64,000 bases of DNA from Bradyrhizobium iriomotense (lineage in GTDB: Bacteria; Pseudomonadota; Alphaproteobacteria; Rhizobiales; Xanthobacteraceae), in the NCBI RefSeq assembly GCF_030160715.1, contig NZ_BSOW01000001.1, positions 310,001 through 374,000 of the forward strand. The letters are read 5' to 3'. Below the pieces are notes generated by a model that searched no databases, was not told the origin of the DNA, and saw nothing but the letters and a program-made list of their open reading frames with translations. The position numbers and the translations under genes are program-made. Positions within the stretch are counted from its first letter, which is position 1. Every line of letters begins with the position of its first letter. Shown one piece after another: positions 53,509 to 62,128 of the stretch.

Positions 53509-55161
53509 ATGGTTGGAAGGCTGATTCAGACCGCGAAATCTGCCTATCAGTTCCCCTTGATCTTCAAGCAGCTGTGGCACACGCCGCGGATGCAGGCGCC
53601 GGATCAGGAGATCGTCTATCGCGATCTCAGGCGCTTCACCTACCGCCAGATCAGGGAGCGCATCGGCCGTCTGGCCTCGGCCTTGAGCAAGGCGGGCGTC
53701 GAGCCCGGTGACACCGTCGGCGTCCTCGACTGGGATAGCCATCGCTTCCTCGAGGCGTTCTTCGCGATCCCGATGATGGGTGCCGTGCTCCAGACGGTGA
53801 ACGTCCGCCTGTCGCCCGAGCAGATTGCCTACACGATCGATCACGCCGGCGCGTCGACGCTGCTGGTGAACGACGAATTCGTCGGACTGCTGGAGGGATT
53901 GAAGCCCCAATTGCCGAGGGTGAAGCGACTGATCCTGATGTCGGACGCGCCAGCCCCGCAGACCGGCAGCCTGTCGTTTATCGGCGAATACGAGAGCCTG
54001 TTGTCCGCCGCCTCGCCCGACTACGACTTTCCCGACTTCGACGAGAATACCCAGGCGACCACCTTCTACACGACCGGCACGACCGGATTGCCCAAAGGAG
54101 TCTATTACAGCCACCGGCAGCTCGTCCTGCACACACTGGCTGGGCTTGCGATGTTCGGGATTGCGGGAACGCAGGGCCGCTTCTCGCGTGACGACGTCTA
54201 CATGCCGATCACGCCGATGTTCCACGTCCACGCCTGGGGTTTCCCCTGGTCGGCGACGCTCGCCGGGGCCAAGCAGGTCTATCCCGGGCGCTACGAGCCG
54301 GCGATGCTGGTCAAGTTGATCAAGGATGAAGGCGTGACCTTCACCCACGGCGTGCCGACCATTCTGCGAATGCTGCTCGACGCAGCCGCCAAGGCGAACA
54401 CCGATCTCAAGGGCCTCAAGATGGTCATCGGCGGCTCGGCCCTGCCGAAAGCGCTGGCCAAACAGGCGCTCGCTGCAGGCATCGACATCTTCGCAGGCTA
54501 CGGGATGTCGGAGACCGGCCCCCTGGCAGCCGTATCCCATGTCAGATCAAAGGACCTCTCCGGCGACTCGGAGGGGGAGGTCGAGTTCCGCACCCGGGCC
54601 GGCATGGCAGGGCCGCTGGTCGATCTGCACATCGTCGACGACGACATGAAGGACGTGCCGCATGATGGCAAGTCGCCCGGCGAGATCGTCTTGCGCGCGC
54701 CCTGGCTCACGCAGGGTTACTTCAACAACCCCGAAAGCTCCGAGCAGCTCTGGGCTGGAGGCTATTTGCACACCAGCGACATCGCGGTGGTGAGCCCCGA
54801 CGGCTATGTGCACATCACCGACCGTATCAAGGACGTGATCAAGACCGGCGGCGAATGGGTATCGTCGCTGCAAATCGAAGACTTGATCTCGCAATGTCCC
54901 GGCGTTGCCGACGCCGCCGTCATCGGTGTGAAGGACGAAAAGTGGGGTGAAAGACCGCTCGCGCTCGTAGTCAAGCAGGAGACTACGGCAGACAGCGTCA
55001 GTGATACGGCCATCAAGGACCATCTCAAGACGTTCGCCGAGAAGGGCATCATCTCCAAGTACGGCATTCCGGAGAGCATCATCTTCATCGACAGCATCCC
55101 TAAGACGAGTGTCGGAAAGATCAACAAGCAGGAGCTGCGGAAGCGGTACGGGAACATGTAG
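53509..55161 (+). CDS. Acyl-CoA ligase (AMP-forming, medium/long-chain type)
   Basis: 550 residues from ATG 53509, which has GGAGG at good spacing; the longer open frame to 53161 is rejected. ATP-loop TTFYTTGTTGLPKGVYYSHR, GYGMSETGP, the hinge HTSDIAVVSPDGYVHITDRI, and the C-terminal catalytic Lys in PKTSVGKINKQEL are all present. It activates a fatty acid to acyl-CoA with ATP, through an acyl-adenylate. It is the first gene of the operon with the hydratase, PHA synthase and depolymerase, so it may feed fatty acids released from polyester back into CoA thioesters. Confidence 0.92.
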   Translation: MVGRLIQTAKSAYQFPLIFKQLWHTPRMQAPDQEIVYRDLRRFTYRQIRERIGRLASALSKAGVEPGDTVGVLDWDSHRFLEAFFAIPMMGAVLQTVNVRLSPEQIAYTIDHAGASTLLVNDEFVGLLEGLKPQLPRVKRLILMSDAPAPQTGSLSFIGEYESLLSAASPDYDFPDFDENTQATTFYTTGTTGLPKGVYYSHRQLVLHTLAGLAMFGIAGTQGRFSRDDVYMPITPMFHVHAWGFPWSATLAGAKQVYPGRYEPAMLVKLIKDEGVTFTHGVPTILRMLLDAAAKANTDLKGLKMVIGGSALPKALAKQALAAGIDIFAGYGMSETGPLAAVSHVRSKDLSGDSEGEVEFRTRAGMAGPLVDLHIVDDDMKDVPHDGKSPGEIVLRAPWLTQGYFNNPESSEQLWAGGYLHTSDIAVVSPDGYVHITDRIKDVIKTGGEWVSSLQIEDLISQCPGVADAAVIGVKDEKWGERPLALVVKQETTADSVSDTAIKDHLKTFAEKGIISKYGIPESIIFIDSIPKTSVGKINKQELRKRYGNM

Positions 55162-55205
55162 CCGTCCGAATGCGGCCGCAGCCACGAATGATCGAGGAGG
55201 ATAGC

Positions 55206-55685
55206 GTGAGCACTCTCACTCTTGCCGGCCTGGGCAAACGAGTTGGCCAGGAACTGGGCCTTTCCGATTGGGTGACGATCGACCAGGCGCGCATCGATAC
55301 GTTTGCGTCCTGCACGGGCGATCGCCAATGGATCCATGTCGACGTCGAACGGTCGAAACGGGAAAGTCCTTTCCGCGGTCCCATTGCCCACGGCTACCTG
55401 ACGCTTGCGATGGTGGCGCCGCTCGCCATGGAGATCGGTGTCATCCCCACCGACGCTGCGGCGGGCCTGAACTACGGGATCGACAAGGTTCGTTTCCTCG
55501 CGCCCGTGCCGGCAGGCGCGCGCGTGAGGCTGCGCGTCGTGCTCGCCGGGATCGAGCCGAGGGAGGGTGGACAGGTGATCATGAGGACCCAGAATATGCT
55601 GGAAGTGGAGGGGGCGGAGAAGCCTGCGCTGATCGCCGAGACACTGTCGCTTCTGATTCCTGCCGCGGGAGCGCGACAACAATGA
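55206..55685 (+). CDS. MaoC-like (R)-specific enoyl-CoA hydratase (PhaJ-type)
   Basis: 159 residues from GTG 55206 behind GAGGAGG; an ATG at 55170 lies before the ribosome-binding site. Hotdog-fold MaoC domain: DQARIDTFASCTGDRQWIHV with the conserved Asp and His, and GPIAHGYLTLAM. The family hydrates trans-2-enoyl-CoA to (R)-3-hydroxyacyl-CoA, the monomer PHA synthase uses. The stop overlaps the synthase start (ATGA), which supports a PhaJ role rather than a NodN-like one. Confidence 0.85.
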   Translation: MSTLTLAGLGKRVGQELGLSDWVTIDQARIDTFASCTGDRQWIHVDVERSKRESPFRGPIAHGYLTLAMVAPLAMEIGVIPTDAAAGLNYGIDKVRFLAPVPAGARVRLRVVLAGIEPREGGQVIMRTQNMLEVEGAEKPALIAETLSLLIPAAGARQQ

Positions 55686-57382
55686 ACGCCGAAAATCGCC
55701 AACAAGTCCCGTCAACCGAGGGGATTTTTGAAGACGCGTCCCGGAACACGCTCGCGCTCAATCCTCTTGTCGGCATCCGGGGCCAGGATCTCCTCGACAG
55801 CGCGGGCGTACTGTTCAAGGCCGTCGTCAACGAGCCGAAGGTCGCGACCGAGCAATGGCTGTCCTTCCTCGGCGAGCTCGGCTCTATTGTCGCCGGCAAA
55901 TCGGAACGTGCGCCCCGGGCAGGGGACCGACGATTTTCCGATGCCACCTGGAACGAGAGTGCGCTGCACAGCGGCCTGCTCAAGGCCTATCTCGCCTGGG
56001 GCGACGCTGTCAGCGGCTTCGTCGACAAGACGAGTCTGAGCGACGTTGACAAGGCGCGGGCGCATCTGGTCACGGAGATCCTGATCGACGCGGTCGCTCC
56101 CACGAATGCCATGCTGACCAACCCGGCGGCCATACGCAAATTCGTGGACACCGGTGGTCGCAGCGTCTGGCATGGCTTGAAGAATTATGTCGACGACCTC
56201 ACCCGGAACGGCGGCATGCCGTCGATGGTCGATCGCGACGCATTCAAGGTCGGCGAGAATCTCGCGACCACGCCGGGCGCGGTGATCCTCCGCAACGAAC
56301 TGCTGGAGCTGATCCAGTATGCACCGACGACGCCGAAGGTCTGGAAGCGGCCGCTGGTCATCACGCCGCCGCAGATCAACAAGTACTACGCGCTCGATCT
56401 CTCGCCCGACAAGAGCATGGTTCGCTTTCTCCTCGAGAGCGGCATTCAGGTGTTCTGCGTGAGCTGGCGCAATCCGACCGCTGCCGATCGCGACCTGGGC
56501 CTCGACCGCTACGTCGCTGCGCTCGACCAAGCCGTCGACGCCGCGCGCGAGGTCACTGGCAGCGACGATATCTCGATGATGGGATCCTGCTCCGGCGGCA
56601 TCACATCGACGGCGTATTTCGCGACGCTCGGCAGCGCCGCAGACAAGGTCAGGAATATGGTGCTGGCCGTCTGCCTGCTCGATCCCAATACGGCCGACGA
56701 GAGTGCATTCGGCTGCCTGATGACCCCGGAGACCATGCGGGCAGCCAAGGAGGCCTCGCGGCTCCGCGGTCTGGTCGACGGTCACGAGCTTGCGCGGATG
56801 TTCGCCTGGATGCGGCCGAACGATCTGATCTGGAATTATTGGGTCAACAACTATCTGCTCGGCAATCAGCCGCCCGCCTTCGATATCCTGTATTGGAACG
56901 CTGATACAACGCGGCTTCCCGCTCGCCTTCACGGCGATTATCTCGATCTCTATTTCACGAACCCGTTCGTCAATGCCGGAAAGCTCACGCTGAACGGCAA
57001 GACGATCGATATGAGCAAGGCGAAGGCCGACTGCTACGTCGTTGCCGGTGTCACCGACCACATCACGCCCTGGAAGGGCGTGCACAGGACGGCGCAGATC
57101 ATGGGTCCGGGCACGACCTTCGTGCTGTCGAACAGCGGTCACCTCCAGAGCCTTCTCAATCCGCCGGCCAATCCGAAGGCGTCCTTCATGATCGGGCCCG
57201 TCAATTCGGGCGGACCGGACGCGTTCCTGGCCGCCTCCGAGAAGCGGAAGGGAAGCTGGTGGCTCGACTGGCGGGATTGGCTTCACGCGCGATCAGGCGA
57301 GGATGTGGATGCGCCGACGTCCCTCGGTAGCAGGCGCCATCCCGTCCTGGCTCAAGCTCCGGGAACATACGTCTTTGAATGA
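55682..57382 (+). CDS. phaC: Poly(3-hydroxyalkanoate) synthase, class II-like
   Basis: 566 residues from ATG 55682, overlapping the previous stop. The upstream in-frame stretch is shadow of the hydratase gene. Alpha/beta-hydrolase core with lipase-like box GSCSGG (Cys303 nucleophile), Asp459 in GVTDHITPW and His487 in SNSGHLQSLLNPPANPK. This box and the SGHxQSxLNPPxNPK end match Pseudomonas class II synthases, whose triad is Cys296, Asp451 and His479, shifted by 7-8 residues. It should polymerise medium-chain (R)-3-hydroxyacyl-CoAs. No phaE/phaR subunit or phasin gene is adjacent. Confidence 0.88.
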   Translation: MNAENRQQVPSTEGIFEDASRNTLALNPLVGIRGQDLLDSAGVLFKAVVNEPKVATEQWLSFLGELGSIVAGKSERAPRAGDRRFSDATWNESALHSGLLKAYLAWGDAVSGFVDKTSLSDVDKARAHLVTEILIDAVAPTNAMLTNPAAIRKFVDTGGRSVWHGLKNYVDDLTRNGGMPSMVDRDAFKVGENLATTPGAVILRNELLELIQYAPTTPKVWKRPLVITPPQINKYYALDLSPDKSMVRFLLESGIQVFCVSWRNPTAADRDLGLDRYVAALDQAVDAAREVTGSDDISMMGSCSGGITSTAYFATLGSAADKVRNMVLAVCLLDPNTADESAFGCLMTPETMRAAKEASRLRGLVDGHELARMFAWMRPNDLIWNYWVNNYLLGNQPPAFDILYWNADTTRLPARLHGDYLDLYFTNPFVNAGKLTLNGKTIDMSKAKADCYVVAGVTDHITPWKGVHRTAQIMGPGTTFVLSNSGHLQSLLNPPANPKASFMIGPVNSGGPDAFLAASEKRKGSWWLDWRDWLHARSGEDVDAPTSLGSRRHPVLAQAPGTYVFE

Positions 57383-57383
57383 C

Positions 57384-58235
57384 ATGATGACGAAAGTGCA
57401 GCCCGCCAAAGAAGCCGCGACCGGGAAGCCGGGCGAGTTCGAAGTCAGGCAGATCGCGATCGACGGGCAATCGCTCCGGATCGCGATCAGGCATTGCGGC
57501 GCACGGCAGCCGCCGCTGTTGCTGTTCAACGGGATCGGGGCCAACTGGGAGCTGGCCAAGCCGCTGCTCGAGGCGCTAACGAGCACGACCGCGATCATCT
57601 TCGACGTGCCTGGCGTCGGCGCCTCGCCGAGGCCACTCTTTCCGTATCGCCCGTCGACGCTGGCGCGGTTGGGCGCCGGTCTCGTTGCAGAACTCGGCTA
57701 CGCCGAGGTCGATGCCGCAGGCGTCTCCTGGGGCGGCGGGATCGCGCAGCAATTCGCGTATCAGTATCCGAACCTGTGCCGCCGGCTGGTGCTGGCCGCG
57801 ACGGCGCCCGGTTTCACCATGGTGCCGGCGAGCCCGGCGGTGCTGTGGAAGATGGCGACGCCCCGGCGCTATACCGACAAGCTCTACATGAACCGGATCG
57901 CGGCGGACATCTATGGCGGAGCATTTCGCGACGACCCGTCGCTGATCGGCCGCCATGCCGCGGCGATGCATGGCACGCGAAATCTGGGCTATCTGTACCA
58001 GCTCCTCGCCATGGCCGGCTGGACCAGCCTGCCATGGCTGTGGATGCTGTCGCAGCCGACGCTCGTGCTGTCGGGCCACGACGATCCGCTGGTGCCTCCG
58101 ATCAATGGTCGCATTCTGGCAAGACTGATTCCAAATGCCGAACTGCGCATGATCGATGATGGGCACTTGTTCATGGTGACGCGACCGGCGGAGACCGCCG
58201 CTCTGATCGAGGCGTTTCTGACTGATGGGCCTTAG
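57384..58235 (+). CDS. phaZ: Medium-chain PHA depolymerase (intracellular alpha/beta hydrolase)
   Basis: 283 residues from ATG 57384, one base after the phaC stop; the frame is open back to 57303 inside phaC. 283 is also the length of Pseudomonas PhaZ. Ser115 in GVSWGGGIAQQFAYQYP, Asp234 in LSGHDDPLVPPIN and His261 in DDGHLFMVTR match the Ser102-Asp221-His248 triad with one constant offset of 13. LLLFNGIGANWEL and WKMATPRRY are also shared. It should release 3-hydroxy fatty acids from polyester granules. The synthase-depolymerase order is the same as in the Pseudomonas pha cluster. Confidence 0.88.
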   Translation: MMTKVQPAKEAATGKPGEFEVRQIAIDGQSLRIAIRHCGARQPPLLLFNGIGANWELAKPLLEALTSTTAIIFDVPGVGASPRPLFPYRPSTLARLGAGLVAELGYAEVDAAGVSWGGGIAQQFAYQYPNLCRRLVLAATAPGFTMVPASPAVLWKMATPRRYTDKLYMNRIAADIYGGAFRDDPSLIGRHAAAMHGTRNLGYLYQLLAMAGWTSLPWLWMLSQPTLVLSGHDDPLVPPINGRILARLIPNAELRMIDDGHLFMVTRPAETAALIEAFLTDGP

Positions 58236-58310
58236 GCAGTAACAGAGGAGGAGATCTTGCGCGGCCCGCGAAATATCAGGTGAAACCCGGCACGCACGAG
58301 GGAAGGAACC

Positions 58311-59516
58311 ATGGCAAATCCGCAGATGAAATCGGACTATGCACCACCGCCCATTGAGGGAGACTTCTACAGGATTGCGAATGTGCTGAATGAGGGCGAG
58401 CGCGCGCTGCTCCGGCGCGTGCGCGACTTCACCGAAGGCGTCATTGCGCCCCTGATCGAGGAATATTGGGGGCGCGATGAATTTCCGTTCGCGATCATTC
58501 CGAAGATGGCCGAGATCAGCATCGGTGGCGTCGGCTATCAAGGTTATGGTGCGGCGGGCGGTAGCTGGCTGTTGAATGGCCTCGTCGCGATGGAGCTGGC
58601 GCGGGTCGACGCGTCGGTTGCAACGTTCTGGGGCGTGCACACCGGCCTGTCGGCGGGCTCGATCTATCTGTGCGGCGACGAGGCGCAGAAGCAGCGCTGG
58701 CTGCCGTCCATGATGCGTTTCGAGAAGATCGGCTCGTTCGGCCTGACGGAGCCTTTGGTCGGCTCTGCCACGTCGGGTGGCATGATGACGACCTGCCGCC
58801 GCGAGGGCGAGGTCTGGATCCTCAACGGCCAGAAGAAATGGATCGGCAATGCGACCTTCGCCGACGTCAACGTGATCTGGGCACGCGAGGAGGGGACGAA
58901 CCAGGTCAAGGGCTTTGTCGTCGGCAAGGACAATCCGGGTTTCTCGGTCGAGAAGATCAGGACCAAGATGGCGCTCCGCGTCGTGCAGAACGGTCTGATC
59001 ACCTTGAAGGACTGCCGCGTACCGGAGCCGGATCGTCTCCAGAATGCGAATTCTTTCAAGGACACCGCCAAGGTCTTGCGGATGACCCGCACTGGCGTGG
59101 CATGGTTCGCCGTCGGTTGCCAAATGGGCGCATATGAGCATGCGCTGCGCTACGCGACCGAGCGCGTCCAGTTCGGCAGGCCGATCGGCGGCTTCCAGCT
59201 CGTCCAGGATCTCCTGGTGCGCATGCTCGGCAACGTCACGGCGACCCAGGCGATGATGCTGCGTCTCGGCCAGCTCCAGGACGAAGGCGTGATGCGCGAC
59301 GAGCATGCGTCGCTCGCGAAGGCATTCTGCACGGTCAAGTGCCGCGAGACGGTCGGCTATGCGCGCGAGCTGCTTGGCGGCAATGGCATCCTCCTCGAGA
59401 ACCACATCGGGCGGTTCGTGGCCGATGCCGAGGCGATCTACTCCTATGAAGGCACCAGGGAGATAAACACCTTAATCGTCGGCAAGTCGATCACCGGTCT
59501 AAGCGCCTTCGTCTGA
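58311..59516 (+). CDS. Acyl-CoA dehydrogenase (glutaryl-CoA dehydrogenase-like), paralogue 2
   Basis: 401 residues, very similar to the gene at 46383 throughout: GSFGLTEPLVGSATSGGMMT, WILNGQKKWIGNATFAD, and catalytic Glu in YSYEGTREINTLIVGKSITG. It dehydrogenates acyl-CoA to trans-2-enoyl-CoA and can therefore feed the MaoC-like hydratase upstream. It follows phaZ by 75 bp in the same direction and is probably the last gene of the polyester operon. A palindromic intergenic element follows. Confidence 0.92.
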   Translation: MANPQMKSDYAPPPIEGDFYRIANVLNEGERALLRRVRDFTEGVIAPLIEEYWGRDEFPFAIIPKMAEISIGGVGYQGYGAAGGSWLLNGLVAMELARVDASVATFWGVHTGLSAGSIYLCGDEAQKQRWLPSMMRFEKIGSFGLTEPLVGSATSGGMMTTCRREGEVWILNGQKKWIGNATFADVNVIWAREEGTNQVKGFVVGKDNPGFSVEKIRTKMALRVVQNGLITLKDCRVPEPDRLQNANSFKDTAKVLRMTRTGVAWFAVGCQMGAYEHALRYATERVQFGRPIGGFQLVQDLLVRMLGNVTATQAMMLRLGQLQDEGVMRDEHASLAKAFCTVKCRETVGYARELLGGNGILLENHIGRFVADAEAIYSYEGTREINTLIVGKSITGLSAFV

Positions 59517-59530
59517 CGCGACATCTCTAA

Positions 59531-59629
59531 AGCATGATCCGGAAAAGTGTGCAGCGGTTTTCCGAAAGATCATGCTCAAACAACAACCTAAAGCGCGATG
59601 ACGATTCATCCCATCTCATCGCGCTTTAG
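59531..59629. repeat. Intergenic palindromic element of Bradyrhizobium type
   Basis: Two adjacent inverted repeats: AGCATGATC (59531-59539) with GATCATGCT (59568-59576), flanking GGAAAA...TTTTCC; and CTAAAGCGCGATGA (59588-59601) with TCATCGCGCTTTAG (59616-59629), a perfect 14-bp stem. I recall this composite unit as widely dispersed between genes of Bradyrhizobium and close relatives. It may also act as a transcription barrier between the two units here. Confidence 0.75.
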
Positions 59630-59672
59630 GGCATCGCCGCGAGGGAGATCAACAACAAAACGGGGAAATGGC

Positions 59673-61211
59673 ATGAACGGCGCAGAGAGTCTGTTGCGGA
59701 CGCTGGTCGGATCGGGCGTCGAGGTCTGTTTCGGCAATCCCGGTACATCGGAAATGCATTTCGTCGCCGCGCTCGACAGGGTCGCAGGCATGCGGGTCGT
59801 GCTTGGACTTTTCGAAGGCGCAGTAACCGGCATGGCCGATGGTTACGGACGCATGGCGGAGAAGCCAGCCGCCACGCTGCTACACCTCGGACCCGGGCTC
59901 GCGAACGGGCTCGCCAATCTCCATAACGCACGTCGCGCAGCGACTCCGATCGTCAATATCGTTGGCGACCATGCGACCTATCATGCACGATATGACGCGC
60001 CGCTCGCCTCCGACGTCCATGGCTTCGCGCGACCGGTCTCCGCCTGGGTGCATTCGTCGGCGAGTGCGAAGACCGTCGCCGCGGACGGCGCGCGCGCCGT
60101 GCAGGCTGCGCTGCAATCTCCCGGACAGATTGCGACGTTGATCCTGCCTGCCGACACGGCCTGGCTCGAAGCCGACCGGCCGGCGCCAGCTCTGCCGAAG
60201 CCGATGCCGGCGACGGTTTCGAGCGAGGCGATCGATCAGGCAGCCGCGGCGCTCAAATCGGGCCGCAAGACCATGCTGCTGATCCGCGGAGCTGCGCTGA
60301 GGGAGCGCGGACTGAGCGCGGCGGGCCGCATCGCGGCGACGACCGGCGCGCGGATCGCCTGCGACACCTTCGCGCCGCGTTGCCAGCGCGGCGCCGGACG
60401 CGTGGCGGTCGAGCGTATCCCGTATTTCGCCGAGCAGATCGTTGAGTTCATGAAAGGAACGGAGCAACTGGTCCTGGTCGGCGCGAGCCCGCCGGTGAGC
60501 TTCTTCGCCTATCCAAACAAGCCATCCTGGTGCACGCCCGAGGACTGCAGGATTCTGTATCTTGCCCACGCTGACGAGGATGGCACGGCGGCGCTGGAGG
60601 CGCTCGCCGAGGTCGTGAAGGCGGCAAAGGAGCCATTGCATGTCGGCCCACTCAGCAAGCCCGACATTCCGGCCGGACCACTCAATCCGCAGACCGCCGG
60701 ACAGGTCATCGCCCACTTCCTTCCCGAAGGCGCCATCATCTCCGACGAGGGCGCAACGGCAGGGGGTGGCGTTCATCGCTTTGCGGCCGCGATCGCGCCG
60801 CACGATCACCTCGCGCTCACCGGTGGCGCGATCGGGCAGGGCATTCCCGTCGCCACCGGTGCCGCTTGCCCCGACCGGAAAGTCGTCTGTCTCCACGGCG
60901 ATGGCGGGGCGATGTACACGCTCCAGGCGCTATGGACGCAGGCGCGGGAAGCGCTCGACGTCACCACGGTGATCTTCGCCAACCGCTCCTACGCAATCCT
61001 CAACATCGAGCTCGCACGGGTCGGCGCCGGAGATCCGGGGCCAAAGGCTTTTTCGATGCTGGATCTGCACAATCCCGAGCTCGATTGGGTCAAGCTCGCG
61101 TCCGGCATGGGCGTGGAGGCCAATCGCGCCGCATCTGTCGAGGCATTCGCAAGCCTGTTCGGCAGCGCGATGAAAAATCGCGGCCCCCGGTTGATCGAGG
61201 TCGTTCTGTAG
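59673..61211 (+). CDS. ThDP-dependent enzyme, acetolactate synthase large subunit-like
   Basis: 512 residues from ATG 59673 (GGGGA upstream); the frame is open from 59598 within the palindromic element, which is rejected. The catalytic-type Glu is in LGLFEGAVTGMADGYGRMAE, and the ThDP-Mg motif is GDGGAMYTLQALWTQAREAL ending ANRSYAILN. The middle FAD-like domain is short, as in benzoylformate-decarboxylase-like members (about 520 residues), so it may be a 2-keto acid decarboxylase or carboligase and not a biosynthetic AHAS. No small subunit gene is nearby. Convergent with the IclR gene. Confidence 0.85.
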   Translation: MNGAESLLRTLVGSGVEVCFGNPGTSEMHFVAALDRVAGMRVVLGLFEGAVTGMADGYGRMAEKPAATLLHLGPGLANGLANLHNARRAATPIVNIVGDHATYHARYDAPLASDVHGFARPVSAWVHSSASAKTVAADGARAVQAALQSPGQIATLILPADTAWLEADRPAPALPKPMPATVSSEAIDQAAAALKSGRKTMLLIRGAALRERGLSAAGRIAATTGARIACDTFAPRCQRGAGRVAVERIPYFAEQIVEFMKGTEQLVLVGASPPVSFFAYPNKPSWCTPEDCRILYLAHADEDGTAALEALAEVVKAAKEPLHVGPLSKPDIPAGPLNPQTAGQVIAHFLPEGAIISDEGATAGGGVHRFAAAIAPHDHLALTGGAIGQGIPVATGAACPDRKVVCLHGDGGAMYTLQALWTQAREALDVTTVIFANRSYAILNIELARVGAGDPGPKAFSMLDLHNPELDWVKLASGMGVEANRAASVEAFASLFGSAMKNRGPRLIEVVL

Positions 61212-61232
61212 GCGTGCGCACGGCGCAATCGG

Positions 61233-62015
61233 CTACTCGCGGCGTTCGGTCTTGCCGCCGAGTGCTTGCGTTGCGCTGGAGGCGCTGTCGAGCAGGGCTT
61301 TCACCTGATCGCTCGAGGGCTCTATCTTCATCGAGGCCCGCGTACCTGCCAGACTAAGGGTGAACCGGACATCGCCATTCCAGTCCAGCACTGGCGCGGC
61401 AATGGAGACATAGCCGGTCAGGTCGGAGCGGACGATCGTCGTATAGCCCTTTCGTTTCAGCTCGCGGCTCGCATCTTCCCTGAATTTTGCGGCGTCGACT
61501 TTGCCGCCGAACACAGCATCCCATTCCTGCGCGATCAGATGCGTCGTCAGGTTGGGCGCCAGCCGTGCGGCGTAGATCTTTCCGGCTGCGGAACTCAGCA
61601 TCGGGATCAGTCCGGTGCGAAATTCGAACGCGCCGCGCTGATCGCCGTCCTGCTTGAACAGGCTGAGCGGGCCGTCGTCGGTCCATGTGGTGACGGCCGC
61701 GCTTCGTCTTGTCATGTCGCGCAGATTGGTGACCTCGCGGCGGACAACCTCGAAACCGTCGATCTGCTGAATTGCGCTGACGCCGAGCGAGAGCGCCGCA
61801 GGCCCGAGGCGATAGTGGCCCGGCTTCTCGTCCGCGGCAGCGAGCCCGATCCTGACCAGGCTCACGAGATAGTTATTCGCGGCGCTCGCCGTCAGACCGG
61901 CCAGCGGCGCGATGTCCTTCAGGGCCATCGCCTGCTGACTGCCCTGCATAACGCTCAGAATCCGAAAGGCAATTTCAACCGACTGAATGCCTCGGCGCGT
62001 CTTCTTCTCCTGCAT
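61233..62015 (-). CDS. IclR-family transcriptional regulator
   Basis: 260 residues. The N-terminal winged helix is GIQSVEIAFRILSVMQGSQQ and LKDIAPLAGLTASAANNYLV; the C-terminal effector domain contains AAGKIYAARLAPNLTTHLIA and LTGYVSIAAPVLDWNGDVRF. It is divergent from the VOC/monooxygenase operon. A predicted promoter on its own strand (TTGAAT 62094-62099, TATGAT 62072-62077, 16-bp spacer) overlaps the inverted repeat 62092-62112, so it likely controls both itself and that operon. Confidence 0.92.
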   Translation of the reverse strand: MQEKKTRRGIQSVEIAFRILSVMQGSQQAMALKDIAPLAGLTASAANNYLVSLVRIGLAAADEKPGHYRLGPAALSLGVSAIQQIDGFEVVRREVTNLRDMTRRSAAVTTWTDDGPLSLFKQDGDQRGAFEFRTGLIPMLSSAAGKIYAARLAPNLTTHLIAQEWDAVFGGKVDAAKFREDASRELKRKGYTTIVRSDLTGYVSIAAPVLDWNGDVRFTLSLAGTRASMKIEPSSDQVKALLDSASSATQALGGKTERRE

Positions 62016-62091
62016 CTGCTTCCTTCGAGCGGTTCAGAGAATCGAGATTGACACAAACGAAAGCTGCGAGCATCATACAACAATAAAACAT

Positions 62092-62112
62092 ATATTCAAT
62101 ATGGTTGAATAT
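62092..62112. promoter_or_regulatory. Candidate IclR operator
   Basis: ATATTCAA (62092-62099), five bases, then TTGAATAT (62105-62112): a perfect 8-bp inverted repeat between the IclR gene and the VOC gene. Its left arm forms the -35 of the predicted leftward promoter, and it lies 17 bp before the VOC start, a position suited to repression on both sides. Confidence 0.6.
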
Positions 62113-62128
62113 GCGTGGAGGAAGAGAA

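Noticed and set aside
55712..57286. 524-codon minus-strand frame opposite phaC
   Set aside because: No recognisable domain; it mirrors the synthase gene, whose catalytic triad is intact on the plus strand.
57576..59405. 609-codon open frame on the minus strand opposite phaZ and the acyl-CoA dehydrogenase
   Set aside because: Its residues are Arg/His/Ala-rich with no family motif, and both plus-strand genes there are certain. Long antisense frames are a by-product of high G+C third positions.
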